A stretch of DNA of 37,157 nt from Bdellovibrio sp. Its GTDB lineage: Bacteria; Bdellovibrionota; Bdellovibrionia; Bdellovibrionales; Bdellovibrionaceae. The notes under the pieces are model-generated. The model did no database searches. It worked only from the letters and a program-made list of their open reading frames with translations, and had not been told where the DNA came from. Below are positions 1 to 8,823 of this stretch, one piece after another. Made by a program: the position numbers and the translations under genes. The DNA lies in the NCBI GenBank assembly GCA_025359945.1, contig JANYDD010000030.1, positions 1 to 37,157 of the forward strand. Direction: 5' to 3'. Numbering within the stretch: the first letter of the stretch is position 1; every line of letters begins with the position of its first letter.

Positions 1-742
1 CGGGCTCGGTCAAACCAAAACACGGAATTTCAATTCCCTTAGCTAAGCGAGGTAAATAATATTTTTTCTGTTCGTCCGTACCGTAGTGAATCAGCAACTC
101 TGCAGGCCCCAAGGAATTGGGCACCATCACTGTCACACACGCAGGAATCGATCGCGAAGCCAACATTTGCACCACTTCCGAATGTGCCAACGCCGAAAAC
201 TGAAGGCCTCCGTATTCCTTCGGAATAATCATGCCGAAAAAACCGTTCTCTTTGATAAAGGTCCAAACATGTTGTTCCATCTCGCGCGTTTTCCAGATCT
301 TCCATTGGTCCAGCATTTCGCAAAGTTTTTTACACGGACCGTCCATAAACGCTTTTTCTTCTGCGGTTAAAACAGGATAAGGTTCAGCCAGAATTTTTTT
401 AAAATCGGGGCGCCCTGAAAATAAATCTTTCTCGACCCACACGACTCCGGAATCCAAAGCCACCCGCTCGGTCTCGGAAATCTTGGGCATAAAGCCCTTC
501 ATAATTTTTAAAAGAATCGGGCTGATCAAAACTCTACGCAAGAAGGTCAAATTTAAAACTAACAGTACGGCAAAAACGACCCCTAAAACTTCGGGGCCGG
601 CACCAATTAAAAACGTGTATCCAAGGATTGCTAAACTCCACAAAATCAATGGGCTTGAGAAAAAGCCCAAGAATAAAACAAGAACTAACATACCAGCGTG
701 GATCCAGCCGCAAAGTTCCGGAACGGGTGTGGTGAAACTCAT
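1..742 (-). CDS. FadE-type acyl-CoA dehydrogenase, 5' part only
   Basis: The minus-strand reading frame opens with ATG at 742, preceded by a good GGAGA Shine-Dalgarno 8-9 nt upstream, and runs off the left edge after about 247 codons without a stop. The protein begins with two hydrophobic segments (about residues 12-30 and 35-65). A stretch resembling the FadE N-terminal region follows (ALDSGVVWVEKDLFSGRPDF, about 95-114), then the acyl-CoA dehydrogenase N-terminal helical domain with FGMIIPKEYGGL (about 168-179) and VPNSLGPAELL, ending in CFGLTEP where the FAD-binding beta domain should start. This layout matches the membrane-anchored FadE subclass (about 800 residues in E. coli), which catalyses the first oxidation of fatty-acid beta-oxidation. 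The C-terminal two thirds lie outside the window. It is separated from mutM by about 145 bp and transcribed in the same direction. Confidence 0.9.
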   Translation of the reverse strand, partial: MSFTTPVPELCGWIHAGMLVLVLFLGFFSSPLILWSLAILGYTFLIGAGPEVLGVVFAVLLVLNLTFLRRVLISPILLKIMKGFMPKISETERVALDSGVVWVEKDLFSGRPDFKKILAEPYPVLTAEEKAFMDGPCKKLCEMLDQWKIWKTREMEQHVWTFIKENGFFGMIIPKEYGGLQFSALAHSEVVQMLASRSIPACVTVMVPNSLGPAELLIHYGTDEQKKYYLPRLAKGIEIPCFGLTEP

Positions 743-887
743 GATGAAATCTCCTTCAAAATTTTTTAGTCTCTTCAATTAAAAACCTAACAAGATAAAA
801 GGGCAAGACCTCACCGACCAAATTTTTTGACAGTTTCTGTTTGTAGCTAAAGATTTGGCTCTAAAAGTGGCGCAATATCATAATTAT

Positions 888-1718
888 TTATTTTTGACAG
901 TGCTGACACCAAAAGGTGCTGCGGCCAGCTTGCACGGTCTTTCGAATCGGCGATCCGCAAATCCGGCAAGGCTTTGATGCCCTACCGTAGACAAAGTGTT
1001 GATCTTGATAGTTTCCCAAAATGCTATCCAAAGACTTAAAATCACGAATGGTGGAACCACCTCGATCGACGGCCTCTCGCAAGACTGACTGCAGAGACTG
1101 GACTAGTCTTTGAACCTGTTTTGATTTGAGACGACCTGCATTTTTCTGAGGCCTTATCCCGGCATGAAACAAAATCTCTGACGCATAAATATTTCCGACG
1201 CCGACGACTGCCAAGGGGTTCATCAAAGCTGATTTCACATTTTGAGTTTTCGCTTTAAAGAATTTTTGCAAGTGCTTTTGCAAGAAAGCAGGTTCACTTT
1301 CCAAAGGCTCGGGACCTAAATTTTTGGCAGACTCTAGGTGTTGCCAGGTTTTGTGAATTTCAAAAAAACCAAATCGGCGGGGGTCGTTATAAACTAACTT
1401 TAGAAAATCCGAATTTGTATTTTTAAATTTGAACACAAAATGATCGTGCAGCACGGTCGACTGGGGGTTGGCTTTCCATGAACCCGACATTCCTAATGAG
1501 TTCAGCAGAATTGAAGTCTCAAACCGAAACAAAAGGTATTTAGCTCGACGAGAGACCCCCAGAAGTTTTTGCCCCAACAACGAGTGAAATTCCTGGGCAC
1601 TTGGACTTTTTCGCAAAGGTTTGCCAACCCATTCGACCGCCATTAACTGAAAGCGCAAATCTTGAAGCTTTTTGTTCAACTGAATTTTAACGTTTTCAAC
1701 TTCTGGCAATTCCGGCAT
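888..1718 (-). CDS. mutM: Formamidopyrimidine-DNA glycosylase (Fpg/MutM)
   Basis: Base-excision repair enzyme that removes 8-oxoguanine and ring-opened purines and nicks the abasic site. The 276 residues fit the family length. The start is the catalytic MPELPEVE signature, where Pro2 is the Schiff-base nucleophile and Glu3 the acid. Lys60 lies in SRRAKYLLF, equivalent to E. coli Lys57. The central domain carries GNIYASEILF and GGSTIRDF, and the C-terminus has the zinc finger C251-x2-C254-x16-C271-x2-C274. The ATG at 1718 is preceded by AAGGTG at 5-6 nt. It stands as a single gene: fadE lies downstream on the same strand and the VC0807-like gene is divergent 86 bp away. Identification is firm. 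Confidence 0.97.
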   Translation of the reverse strand: MPELPEVENVKIQLNKKLQDLRFQLMAVEWVGKPLRKSPSAQEFHSLLGQKLLGVSRRAKYLLFRFETSILLNSLGMSGSWKANPQSTVLHDHFVFKFKNTNSDFLKLVYNDPRRFGFFEIHKTWQHLESAKNLGPEPLESEPAFLQKHLQKFFKAKTQNVKSALMNPLAVVGVGNIYASEILFHAGIRPQKNAGRLKSKQVQRLVQSLQSVLREAVDRGGSTIRDFKSLDSILGNYQDQHFVYGRASKPCRICGSPIRKTVQAGRSTFWCQHCQK

Positions 1719-1804
1719 CGGGGCACCTTAAATCCAGACCTCAGTGTCCAGCAAGCCAGATTTTTGTTGGAAAAGAAAAAGTTCTCGCCTAGATCTTACA
1801 AACT

Positions 1805-2506
1805 ATGACGTCGTCTTCTAAAGAAAATCCGTTTATTAATCTTTTTGTTAATATTTTAATTCCAATTTTTATTCTAAATAAGATGACTAAAGTTTGGGGT
1901 CCGCAGAAAACTCTAATTATCGCTTTAGCTTTTCCCGTCGTATATGGAATTTACGACTTGATTCGTAGGCGCCGCGCGAATCCTTTTTCCATTTTAGGCA
2001 TCGTCAACATTAGTGTCACCGGCACCTTGGCGCTGTTGGGTCTTGGGGGAATCTGGTTAGCGATCAAAGAAGCTTTATTTCCGGGTCTGATTGGCGTTTT
2101 TGTTTTTGCCTCATCGTTTTCTAAAAAGCCTTTTGTTTTGAGTCTGCTTTACAATCCACAAATTTTTCATACAGATCGGATTTCCGAGGAGCTGGAGAAG
2201 CAGCAAAAGAAACCGGAATTTGATGGTCTTTTAAAAACTTCGACCCAGCTGTTATCGGGTTCGTTTTTTTTAAGCGCCTGCTTAAACTTTTTTATTGGAC
2301 TTTCTGTGTTCAAACCTTTGAGTGACTCGTTGGGTGCCAATGAAAGATCCGAATTGATTAATCAGCAAATCGCGCAAATGACTGGTTGGGGATTTACCTT
2401 TATTTTGGTTCCATCGATGATCTGTTTGATGTTGATTTTTTGGCATCTTCTTAAAGGACTGGAACGCATCACTTCCATCCCAACCAAAGAACTTCTCAAA
2501 ACTTAA
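1805..2506 (+). CDS. VC0807-like multi-spanning membrane protein
   Basis: A 233-residue integral membrane protein with about five or six hydrophobic helices: residues 10-25, 36-50, 62-86, 90-105, 150-170 and 196-215. The pattern of an N-terminal LFVNILIPIF, then YGIYDLIRRRRANPFSILG, then a Lys-Glu-containing helix (IKEALFPGLIGVFVF) is what I associate with the VC0807 family of uncharacterised inner-membrane proteins. No catalytic residues are evident and no function should be assigned. The ATG at 1805 has no Shine-Dalgarno; the best upstream promoter-like match (TTGGAA, 17 nt, TAGATC) is weak. It is divergent from mutM and convergent with the proline-rich gene at 2518, with an 11-bp gap between stops. 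Confidence 0.75.
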   Translation: MTSSSKENPFINLFVNILIPIFILNKMTKVWGPQKTLIIALAFPVVYGIYDLIRRRRANPFSILGIVNISVTGTLALLGLGGIWLAIKEALFPGLIGVFVFASSFSKKPFVLSLLYNPQIFHTDRISEELEKQQKKPEFDGLLKTSTQLLSGSFFLSACLNFFIGLSVFKPLSDSLGANERSELINQQIAQMTGWGFTFILVPSMICLMLIFWHLLKGLERITSIPTKELLKT

Positions 2507-2517
2507 AACTTTTTTCT

Positions 2518-3219
2518 CTAAAAATCGTCGTCGTACAAAGACGGCGGTGGTGGTGGCGGGTTATCAAAATCTTGGCTGTTGTCAAAGGGCATTGGCGCCG
2601 GTGGTGGTGGTGGGAAGTTTCCACTGTTAGCATCGTAAAAATCGCCCTGAGACCCAGGAGGTCTTGACGGAGCTGGCGAAAATCCTCCACTGGGGATGGC
2701 TCCCGCCCCCGGCGGCGATGGGGTTGGCGATTTACCGCCCGTGAACGTATTCGGGAAAGAATTTCCGGTCGATTCAAAATAACGGCGATTTTGCGGCCGA
2801 ATCCGCGGTCTTTGATCCAACAAGCCCAGCTCTAATTCCTCACTTATAGGGCGCTGCAATTTTTGAGAATCAAAAATGCGTCGATCCGACAAATACTGCT
2901 GGTAAAGCGATTTTTTTTCCGAACGTTCTTTTTCGCGAGCCTGTAAATATTGTTTTCGAACGTCACCATACTCGGAAAAAAATTGACGTTGCTGATCCTT
3001 TTCCTGCTGAGACTGGGCCAGGCCCGACAAACGCAGGGCCTCGAAAGATTTCCTGGCCTCGATTTCCTTGGGCAGTTGGCTTTTGCGTTCCCTCTCAAAA
3101 TCCTGATTTACTTGCTGCTGCTCAGAAAAGGCCTTTAAACGCTTGAACTCCTCGGCCGTCACCATGCCTTGGGAAGTCCACCCCGGTTTGAAAAAAGAAA
3201 TAAAAAAAAGAATCATCAT
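2518..3219 (-). CDS. Secreted proline-rich protein with poly-Pro tail
   Basis: Unrecognised 233-residue protein. It has a short hydrophobic N-terminus (about residues 2-11), a highly charged Gln/Lys/Glu-rich helical middle (about 22-125) likely to form a coiled coil, then a disordered Pro/Ser/Gly tail. The tail holds a run of five prolines near residue 204, a run of six near 223, and ends in an acidic DDDF. The poly-Pro parts come from GGT/GGC-type trinucleotide repeats visible on the plus strand at 2541-2560 and 2595-2615. An in-frame TAG lies directly before the ATG at 3219, so the start can only be 3219 or 3216. There is no clear Shine-Dalgarno, and the N-terminus lacks the usual positive residues of a signal peptide, so export is uncertain. 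Surface or envelope exposure is inference only. Confidence 0.7.
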   Translation of the reverse strand: MMILFFISFFKPGWTSQGMVTAEEFKRLKAFSEQQQVNQDFERERKSQLPKEIEARKSFEALRLSGLAQSQQEKDQQRQFFSEYGDVRKQYLQAREKERSEKKSLYQQYLSDRRIFDSQKLQRPISEELELGLLDQRPRIRPQNRRYFESTGNSFPNTFTGGKSPTPSPPGAGAIPSGGFSPAPSRPPGSQGDFYDANSGNFPPPPPAPMPFDNSQDFDNPPPPPPSLYDDDF

Positions 3220-3322
3220 GCTACGGTACTAGATTACGCGCTGATCTTTTTTATCACAAGTCTTCGGACTCGACTTTCAGCGGGATTTAGCGATAATATC
3301 TTCGTTTCGAAACGAGGTTGAT

Positions 3323-4366
3323 GTGATTGAAATTGGTGTCTTCGCAGCGCAGGCTTTGGTTGTAGTTTTAGCCCTTGGAATTTTGATTGTTTTAATTGCG
3401 GTTCTGGTGGCGCGGGCTCAAATGAAACCGGACCTTGAGATGGAACCGCTGCACAAAAAACATAAGCATATTCACGAGTACCTTGAAAGCATGACCCTTG
3501 AAACCAAAGGCCAACGTAAGAAATTTAAAAAACGCTTGAAAACCGAAGCCAAGTTAGAAAGCAAAGAAGACAAGCGCAGCAAAGAAGACAAGCACGCCAA
3601 AGAGGAAAAGCCTAAACTTTTTGTCATCGACTTCAAAGGCGACAAGGAGGCCCATCAAGTCGATTCACTTCGCGAAGAGATCAACGCCGTTCTGCAAATC
3701 GCAAAAGCTCCCGACGAAGTTTTAGTCAAGGTCGAATCTCCGGGCGGAACCGTGCATGGATACGGTTTAGCAGCAGCCCAGCTGCTTCGCTTGCGAGAGA
3801 AAAATCTAAAACTCATTGTCGCAGTTGATAAAGTGGCTGCCAGCGGAGGCTATTTAATGGCGTCGACCGCGCAAGAAATTATTTCATCCCCTTTTGCGAT
3901 CATTGGCTCCATCGGTGTTGTCGCTTCAGTACCGAACTTTCATCGGCGTTTAAAGAATTGGGATATCGATTATAAAGAATACACCAGCGGAGAATTTAAA
4001 AGAACTGTCAGCGTCTTGGGCGAAATCACCCCTCCGGGTGAAAAGAAGTTTGTGGATCAGCTTGAAGCTATTCATCAGCAGTTTAAAGATTTCGTGAAAA
4101 ATGGCAGACCGCAAGTGGACATTCAAAAAATAGCAACGGGTGAATATTGGTTTGGCGAACAAGCTTTTAAGTTAGGACTAGTGGATCGCATTCAAACAAG
4201 CGACAGCTATTTGCTTTCGGTTTTCGAAAAAAATTGGGCCGTCTATTCGTTGAAACACACATCAAAACTTCCTTTTTTACAAAGAATCAGCGAGGCTTTT
4301 TCTTTGAGTTTAGAAAAAGCAGGAATGCGGTTCTTGGAAAAGATTGAAAAACCAAGTATTCAATAA
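3323..4366 (+). CDS. sohB: SohB-like inner-membrane serine protease (family S49)
   Basis: A 347-residue S49 peptidase with the same architecture and nearly the same length as E. coli SohB. An N-terminal membrane helix (about 8-32) is followed by a strongly charged Lys/Glu linker (about 42-97) and the ClpP-fold catalytic domain. The nucleophile is Ser174 in the VAASGGYLMA motif and the general base is Lys226 in TSGEFKRT, giving the Ser-Lys dyad of the family. Further family blocks are VESPGGTVHGYGLAA, GSIGVVA and ATGEYWFGEQA. It probably degrades membrane or signal-peptide fragments at the periplasmic face. The start is GTG at 3323, supported by GAGG five to six nt upstream. The ABC-importer operon begins 50 bp downstream. 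Confidence 0.93.
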   Translation: MIEIGVFAAQALVVVLALGILIVLIAVLVARAQMKPDLEMEPLHKKHKHIHEYLESMTLETKGQRKKFKKRLKTEAKLESKEDKRSKEDKHAKEEKPKLFVIDFKGDKEAHQVDSLREEINAVLQIAKAPDEVLVKVESPGGTVHGYGLAAAQLLRLREKNLKLIVAVDKVAASGGYLMASTAQEIISSPFAIIGSIGVVASVPNFHRRLKNWDIDYKEYTSGEFKRTVSVLGEITPPGEKKFVDQLEAIHQQFKDFVKNGRPQVDIQKIATGEYWFGEQAFKLGLVDRIQTSDSYLLSVFEKNWAVYSLKHTSKLPFLQRISEAFSLSLEKAGMRFLEKIEKPSIQ

Positions 4367-4416
4367 TTTCCAGCGACCTTTTTAAAAACTGTTTTCAAAA
4401 TTTGGAGAACTAAAAA

Positions 4417-6087
4417 ATGAAATTTGCTCTTCCTTGGTTCTTGATTTTGGCTTCGCAAATTTTAAGTGCTTTGCCTTCGTCTAAAGAACTTAAAATCGGC
4501 ACGACCCAAGAATTCGAAACACTGAACCCCGTGATCGCGCAGATGTCGGCCACCAGATATATCAATGCGATGACCAATCGGGCCCTGGCCCAGTTGGACC
4601 CCGACGGAAAATGGTATCCTCAGTTGGCGCAGACGATCCCCAGTTTTGAAAATAAATTGGCTCAGTTTAACCCTGACAAAACCAAAATCATTGCCACTTG
4701 GAATCTAAAACCCAAAGCAACCTGGGGCGATGGAACACCCGTCACCTGCGCCGATTTAGAATTCACTAGGCAAGTGGCGACCGCCCCAACCGTCACTGTG
4801 GGTGAAAAAGAAATTTACGAATCTGTCGAAAAAATTGAATGGAAATCCGAAACTCCAAAAAAATGCATTTTCACCTATCGCAAAGCCACCTACGACTATT
4901 ATCAATTGGCGACTTTTTTTGTGCTTCCAGCCCACATCGAGAAAGCCGTTTTTGAACAATATAAAGCGCAGAATCAGGGTTATGAAAAAAACACTTTGTT
5001 CGTAAAAAATCCAAGTCTTCCTGGTCTTAGCAATGGACCCTATCAGGTCAGCGAAGTGAAACTGGGCAGCCACGTGGTGCTGATTCCTAACCCGCATTTT
5101 TACGGCAAAACTCCGCAGATCCAAAAAATCGTAGTGAAGTTAATTCCTAATTCGACAACGTTGGAAGCCAACCTTCGATCGGGGAATATCGATAAAATTT
5201 CGCCAATGGGCCTTAGCTTTGACCAAGCTTTAGCTTTCGAGAAAAAAATTAAACTTGAAAATCTGCCCTATAAAATTGTCTTTCGCACTGGATGCACTTA
5301 CGAGCATATAGATTTCAACTTGGACAATCCTATTCTCAAAGATAAAAAAGTCCGCCAAGCTTTGACCTATGGACTGAACCGACAAGAACTGGTGCAGGCC
5401 CTTTTTGAAAACAAACAAAAAGTCGCCGTCCATAATATTTCTCCGATGGATAAATTTTGGTTTATTGCCGATCCTAAAATCATAACTCTTTACCCCTTCA
5501 ATCGGGCAAAGGCCGAAAGCCTTTTGGATGAAGCCGGATGGAAATTAAATGGCAGCGGCGTGCGCGCCAAAGACGGACAAAAATTAAGTTTGGCCTTAAT
5601 GACGACGGCGGGTAACAAACAGCGTGAAACCGTTCAAACTTTTATTCAAGACCAATGGAAAAAACTAGGCATCGAGGTTGTGATTCGAAACGAACCCGCT
5701 CGAGTGATGTTTTCTGAGTCGATGAAAAAAAGAACCTACCCTGCATTGGCCATGTACGCTTGGGTTAGTGCTCCGGATATTTTGCCGCGTTCAAATCTTT
5801 ATAGTAAAAATATTCCCAGTGAAAAGAACGGCTATTCGGGCCAAAATTTTCCTGGTTGGAATAACTCCGAAGTGGATCGATTGCTGGATTTGACTCGCGA
5901 AGAGCAAGATCCAAAAAAACGTCAAAAAAATGTTCATGATCTTTTAAAAATTTACACCGATGAACTTCCGGTTTTACCGCTATTTTACCGTGCGGATATC
6001 GCGGTGATCCCCGAAAATTTAAAAAACTTTCGACTGACGGGACATCAATTTTACGAAACTTATTTTGTTGAAAACTGGGAACTCTAG
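4417..6087 (+). CDS. Oligopeptide-type ABC transporter substrate-binding protein (SBP_bac_5)
   Basis: A 556-residue periplasmic solute-binding protein of the DppA/OppA class. A hydrophobic signal peptide (about 1-20) has no lipobox cysteine, so the protein should be soluble in the periplasm. Family features are IGTTQEFETLNPV at the mature start, WNLKPKATWGDGTPVT (about 93-109), SNGPYQVSEV, FNLDNPILKDKKVRQALTYG (about 303-322) and a C-terminal FPGWNNSEVDRLLD. Three cysteines, in VTCADL, KKCIFT and RTGCTY, may allow a disulfide. The ATG has GGAGA 8 nt upstream. It is the first gene of an importer operon, with the DppB-type permease 5 nt after its stop. The substrate could be peptide, nickel or another molecule; sequence alone does not decide. 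Confidence 0.92.
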   Translation: MKFALPWFLILASQILSALPSSKELKIGTTQEFETLNPVIAQMSATRYINAMTNRALAQLDPDGKWYPQLAQTIPSFENKLAQFNPDKTKIIATWNLKPKATWGDGTPVTCADLEFTRQVATAPTVTVGEKEIYESVEKIEWKSETPKKCIFTYRKATYDYYQLATFFVLPAHIEKAVFEQYKAQNQGYEKNTLFVKNPSLPGLSNGPYQVSEVKLGSHVVLIPNPHFYGKTPQIQKIVVKLIPNSTTLEANLRSGNIDKISPMGLSFDQALAFEKKIKLENLPYKIVFRTGCTYEHIDFNLDNPILKDKKVRQALTYGLNRQELVQALFENKQKVAVHNISPMDKFWFIADPKIITLYPFNRAKAESLLDEAGWKLNGSGVRAKDGQKLSLALMTTAGNKQRETVQTFIQDQWKKLGIEVVIRNEPARVMFSESMKKRTYPALAMYAWVSAPDILPRSNLYSKNIPSEKNGYSGQNFPGWNNSEVDRLLDLTREEQDPKKRQKNVHDLLKIYTDELPVLPLFYRADIAVIPENLKNFRLTGHQFYETYFVENWEL

Positions 6088-6092
6088 ATCCG

Positions 6093-7055
6093 ATGTTTTG
6101 GCTTCGGCGCATTTTCCAGCGCATTTTTTTGCTGATTCTTTTGACCCTTTTTTGTTATCTGCTGATGGATTTTATGCCTGGGGATCCACTGGATTTAATG
6201 ATTCAGTCGAATCCCCAGATCACATCCCAAGATATCATTCGGTTGAAACAGCTTTACGGAATGGATCAACCAGTCCTGGTGCGCTTTAGCCGTTGGGCGA
6301 CGGATATAGCACAGGGAAATCTAGGTTACTCTAGCACGTATCGAATTCCAGTGGCCGAGCTTATTGGTCCAAAACTTTTCAATACTTTTATTTTGTCGAT
6401 GGCCACTTTAGCGGCCGCCATTCTATTGGCTATCCCCTTGGGAATTTGGGCGGCATTAAAACCACGCAGTAGAACCGACTATTTAATTAATTTATTTTCC
6501 TTTGCAGGACTTTCAATGCCGTCGTTTTTCTTAGGCTTGGTGTTAATTTTATTTTTTGCAGTCCAGCTTAAAATATTGCCGGCCGGTGGAACTTTATCGT
6601 TAGACTATTCCCAACTGTCGGCTTGGGAACAAATCAAAGACCGTGGAATGTATCTGGTGCTGCCGCTTTTGTCTTTATCCTTGCAGCAAATCGGAGTTCT
6701 GGTGCGCTACACTAGGGCCGCTTTTTTAGAAGTTTTAAAGCAAGATTTCATTCGCACGGCGCGTGCGAAGGGACTGTCGCGATTCAAAGTTTTGTCCCGT
6801 CACGCATTTCGAAATGCCTTACTGCCAATAATTACAATTTTAGTGGTCAGCTTCTCGCAGATTTTCTCGGGCGCAACAGTCACTGAATTTATCTTTGCCT
6901 ATCAAGGTGTTGGAAAATTGGTTTACGATTCTATCTTAGCTAATGATTTTAACGTCGCGATGATTAGTTTTTTAATTTCTGTCGCCATGGTTTTATTTTT
7001 TAATCTTTTGGCTGATTTTCTTTACGCGTGGGCGGATCCAAGAATTGAATATTAA
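6093..7055 (+). CDS. ABC transporter permease, DppB/OppB type
   Basis: A 320-residue inner-membrane permease. The N-terminus (MFWLRRIFQRIFLLILLTLF) is the typical OppB_N helix, followed by a periplasmic stretch with PGDPLD and LYGMDQPVLVRF, then the BPD_transp_1 domain with about five more helices. The cytoplasmic coupling (EAA) loop is visible as TARAKGLSRFKVLSRHAFRNALLP. The length is normal. It begins 5 nt after the binding-protein stop, and its last 11 nt overlap the next permease, so the genes are co-transcribed and probably translationally coupled. It forms half of the membrane channel together with the following gene. Confidence 0.94.
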   Translation: MFWLRRIFQRIFLLILLTLFCYLLMDFMPGDPLDLMIQSNPQITSQDIIRLKQLYGMDQPVLVRFSRWATDIAQGNLGYSSTYRIPVAELIGPKLFNTFILSMATLAAAILLAIPLGIWAALKPRSRTDYLINLFSFAGLSMPSFFLGLVLILFFAVQLKILPAGGTLSLDYSQLSAWEQIKDRGMYLVLPLLSLSLQQIGVLVRYTRAAFLEVLKQDFIRTARAKGLSRFKVLSRHAFRNALLPIITILVVSFSQIFSGATVTEFIFAYQGVGKLVYDSILANDFNVAMISFLISVAMVLFFNLLADFLYAWADPRIEY

Positions 7056-8340
7056 CTTCTTCAAAAGCAGTCCATTCTGGCATCGATTTTTGCGGCACCG
7101 ATTGGCCACGGCAAGCTTAATCCTGTTGTCGGTGTTCGCGTTAATAGCGATGAGCGCGCAGCTGATATCGCTAAGCCTTGGAATTGGGCCCGATGAACAA
7201 AACCCTCGAGCACGCTATTCAAAAGTCGGACAGTTAGTAGAAGTGACTGACGAATCAAAAATCCCCGAAGTAGACGAACTGATGCGGAAAACTAGTCCCC
7301 AGCTTCTAACCGTGGCTTCAACACGAAAATTCTTGGAACTGCTAAAGGAATTTTATTTAAAGCAAAATGCCGCGTCGGATTTTTCGGACGCTAGTGAGGG
7401 GTCTTTGGATGCTTTTTCACAAAATCCTGAATCTCAAGACAATGCTGCTTTTTCTGAACTACCCAGAGCAGATCAATTACGTCTTTTTCTTTTGAAAATT
7501 CCCGCTGATGATGTGCTTCGAATTTTGCAGCAGATCCAAAACCCCGGCAAAGAAAATTTTGATTCCGATTTTTTAGAATTCAAGAAACAAACTCAAAGCA
7601 TGTTAAAAAATTTTCGTGTGATGCATCTTCTGGGCACTGACGAATTAGGGCGAGATAATTTAGTTCGATTGATTTTTGGCGCGCGAGTTTCGCTGGGTCT
7701 TGCCTTGATAGTAGCTCTATTTTCAAGTTTTGTGGGCCTGACCCTGGGTGGTTTAGCAGGCTATCTTGGCGGAGCCGTTGATGCTCTATTGATGCGGGTC
7801 ACAGATTCGATGTTGGCATTGCCAACGATTCCAGTCTTAATTATTTTTTCAGCGATTGATCTGAATAAAATTCCGGGCTTGGCATATTTAACATCAGCCA
7901 ATAATCAAAATCTTTTTAAACTGAGTTTAATCCTCTGTATTTTTTCGTGGATGACCAGCGCACGCATGGTTCGATCGCAGATTCTTAGCCTCAAACAGCG
8001 AGATTTTATTTTGGCTGCCAAATCCTTAGGAAGTTCTCGATTTACAATTATTTTTAAGCATCTGCTTCCCAACGTCACCAGCGCATTGTTAGTCTCGGTC
8101 AGCCTAGGGGTAGGTCAGGCTGTTTTGAACGAATCAATTTTAAGTTTTTTAGGAATGGGGGTACAGCCTCCCCGACCCAGCTGGGGAAATATGCTTCTGA
8201 ATGCGCAGGAGCTTTTGTCCGCAGCCCCGTTGCAAGCACTGCTGCCGGGACTTTTAATTTTCCTAACGATTGTGAGTTTTAATTTTATTGGTGATGGATT
8301 ACAGGAATCTTTAAACCCGGAAACTTCCAACAAATATTAA
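7045..8340 (+). CDS. ABC transporter permease, DppC/OppC type, with large periplasmic insertion
   Basis: Second permease of the importer, 431 residues against roughly 280-310 usual for DppC. The start is TTG at 7045, inside the end of the upstream gene; there is no nearby ATG, and FWHRFLRHRLATASL is the expected N-terminus, so an upstream start is needed. TM1 is about 20-44. The hallmark LGTDELGRDNLVRLIFGARVSL appears only at about residue 196, leaving some 120-130 extra residues (about 55-190), hydrophilic and predicted mostly helical, in the first periplasmic loop. The rest is normal: five helices and the EAA loop AAKSLGSSRFTIIFKHLLPN. No ATPase genes (DppD/DppF) follow; the next gene is on the other strand. 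Confidence 0.92.
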   Translation: MNINFFKSSPFWHRFLRHRLATASLILLSVFALIAMSAQLISLSLGIGPDEQNPRARYSKVGQLVEVTDESKIPEVDELMRKTSPQLLTVASTRKFLELLKEFYLKQNAASDFSDASEGSLDAFSQNPESQDNAAFSELPRADQLRLFLLKIPADDVLRILQQIQNPGKENFDSDFLEFKKQTQSMLKNFRVMHLLGTDELGRDNLVRLIFGARVSLGLALIVALFSSFVGLTLGGLAGYLGGAVDALLMRVTDSMLALPTIPVLIIFSAIDLNKIPGLAYLTSANNQNLFKLSLILCIFSWMTSARMVRSQILSLKQRDFILAAKSLGSSRFTIIFKHLLPNVTSALLVSVSLGVGQAVLNESILSFLGMGVQPPRPSWGNMLLNAQELLSAAPLQALLPGLLIFLTIVSFNFIGDGLQESLNPETSNKY

Positions 8341-8744
8341 TAACCGTTTCCTTCCAGGGGTTTTGGTTCAGGGATGTCCATTTCGGTTTGATTCACATCC
8401 AGAACGCCTTCAGAAACGTGTTCTTCTGAAAGTTTAGAGATTTTTTTCGAAGATGCCGAACCTTTTTTCTTGGCACCAATTCCGGCTAATTCGCCTTCGT
8501 AATCTTTTTTAAGCCGATCTAATTTCTCTTGGAAAGTTTGTTTGATGCGTTCGATTTCTTTACTTTTATTTTCAGTCACACACCCTCGATAAGTTTCGGT
8601 AGCCACTTCTTTCGCTTTAATTCTGCAGGTACTTTCGATCTGCGAAGAATCTGCTTTTGCCAAAGCTAGCTGAGAAACAAAGAGCAACAGCATTGAAACC
8701 GCCAAGGTTAAAATAAATCGGGTATCATAGATATTGGATTTCAT
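8337..8744 (-). CDS. Small secreted helical protein, unknown function
   Basis: Unrecognised 135-residue protein. I place the start at the ATG at 8744 rather than at the upstream in-frame ATG at 8789, because a near-perfect AAGGAGG lies 6 nt before 8744. The protein then begins MKSNIYDTRF with a clean signal peptide (h-region about 11-25, cleavage likely after ALA near residue 29). The mature protein has two cysteines (CRIKAK and RGCVTEN, about 18 residues apart) that could form a disulfide, then a Lys/Glu-rich coiled coil (about 65-90) and a Ser/Lys then acidic tail ending EGNGY. Its stop overlaps the stop of the DppC-type gene by 3 bp in convergent orientation. A periplasmic location is inferred. 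Confidence 0.75.
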   Translation of the reverse strand: MKSNIYDTRFILTLAVSMLLLFVSQLALAKADSSQIESTCRIKAKEVATETYRGCVTENKSKEIERIKQTFQEKLDRLKKDYEGELAGIGAKKKGSASSKKISKLSEEHVSEGVLDVNQTEMDIPEPKPLEGNGY

Positions 8745-8812
8745 CGAAAACCTCCTTTTAAAGACTTCATCTGAATCAAAATGATACAAAATTTGAGCCA
8801 GCCCAAATTGGC

Positions 8813-8823
8813 AGGCAGTGCCT
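8813..8823. promoter_or_regulatory. Perfect inverted repeat, possible operator
   Basis: AGGCAGTGCCT is an 11-bp perfect palindrome (5-bp arms, 1-nt centre) about 70 bp upstream of the start of the small secreted protein at 8744. It could bind a dimeric regulator. It is short enough to occur by chance. Confidence 0.2.

Noticed and set aside
6065-6289. Additional frame overlapping the start of the DppB-type gene
   Set aside because: It is out of frame with the clear permease and has no ribosome-binding site or family features.
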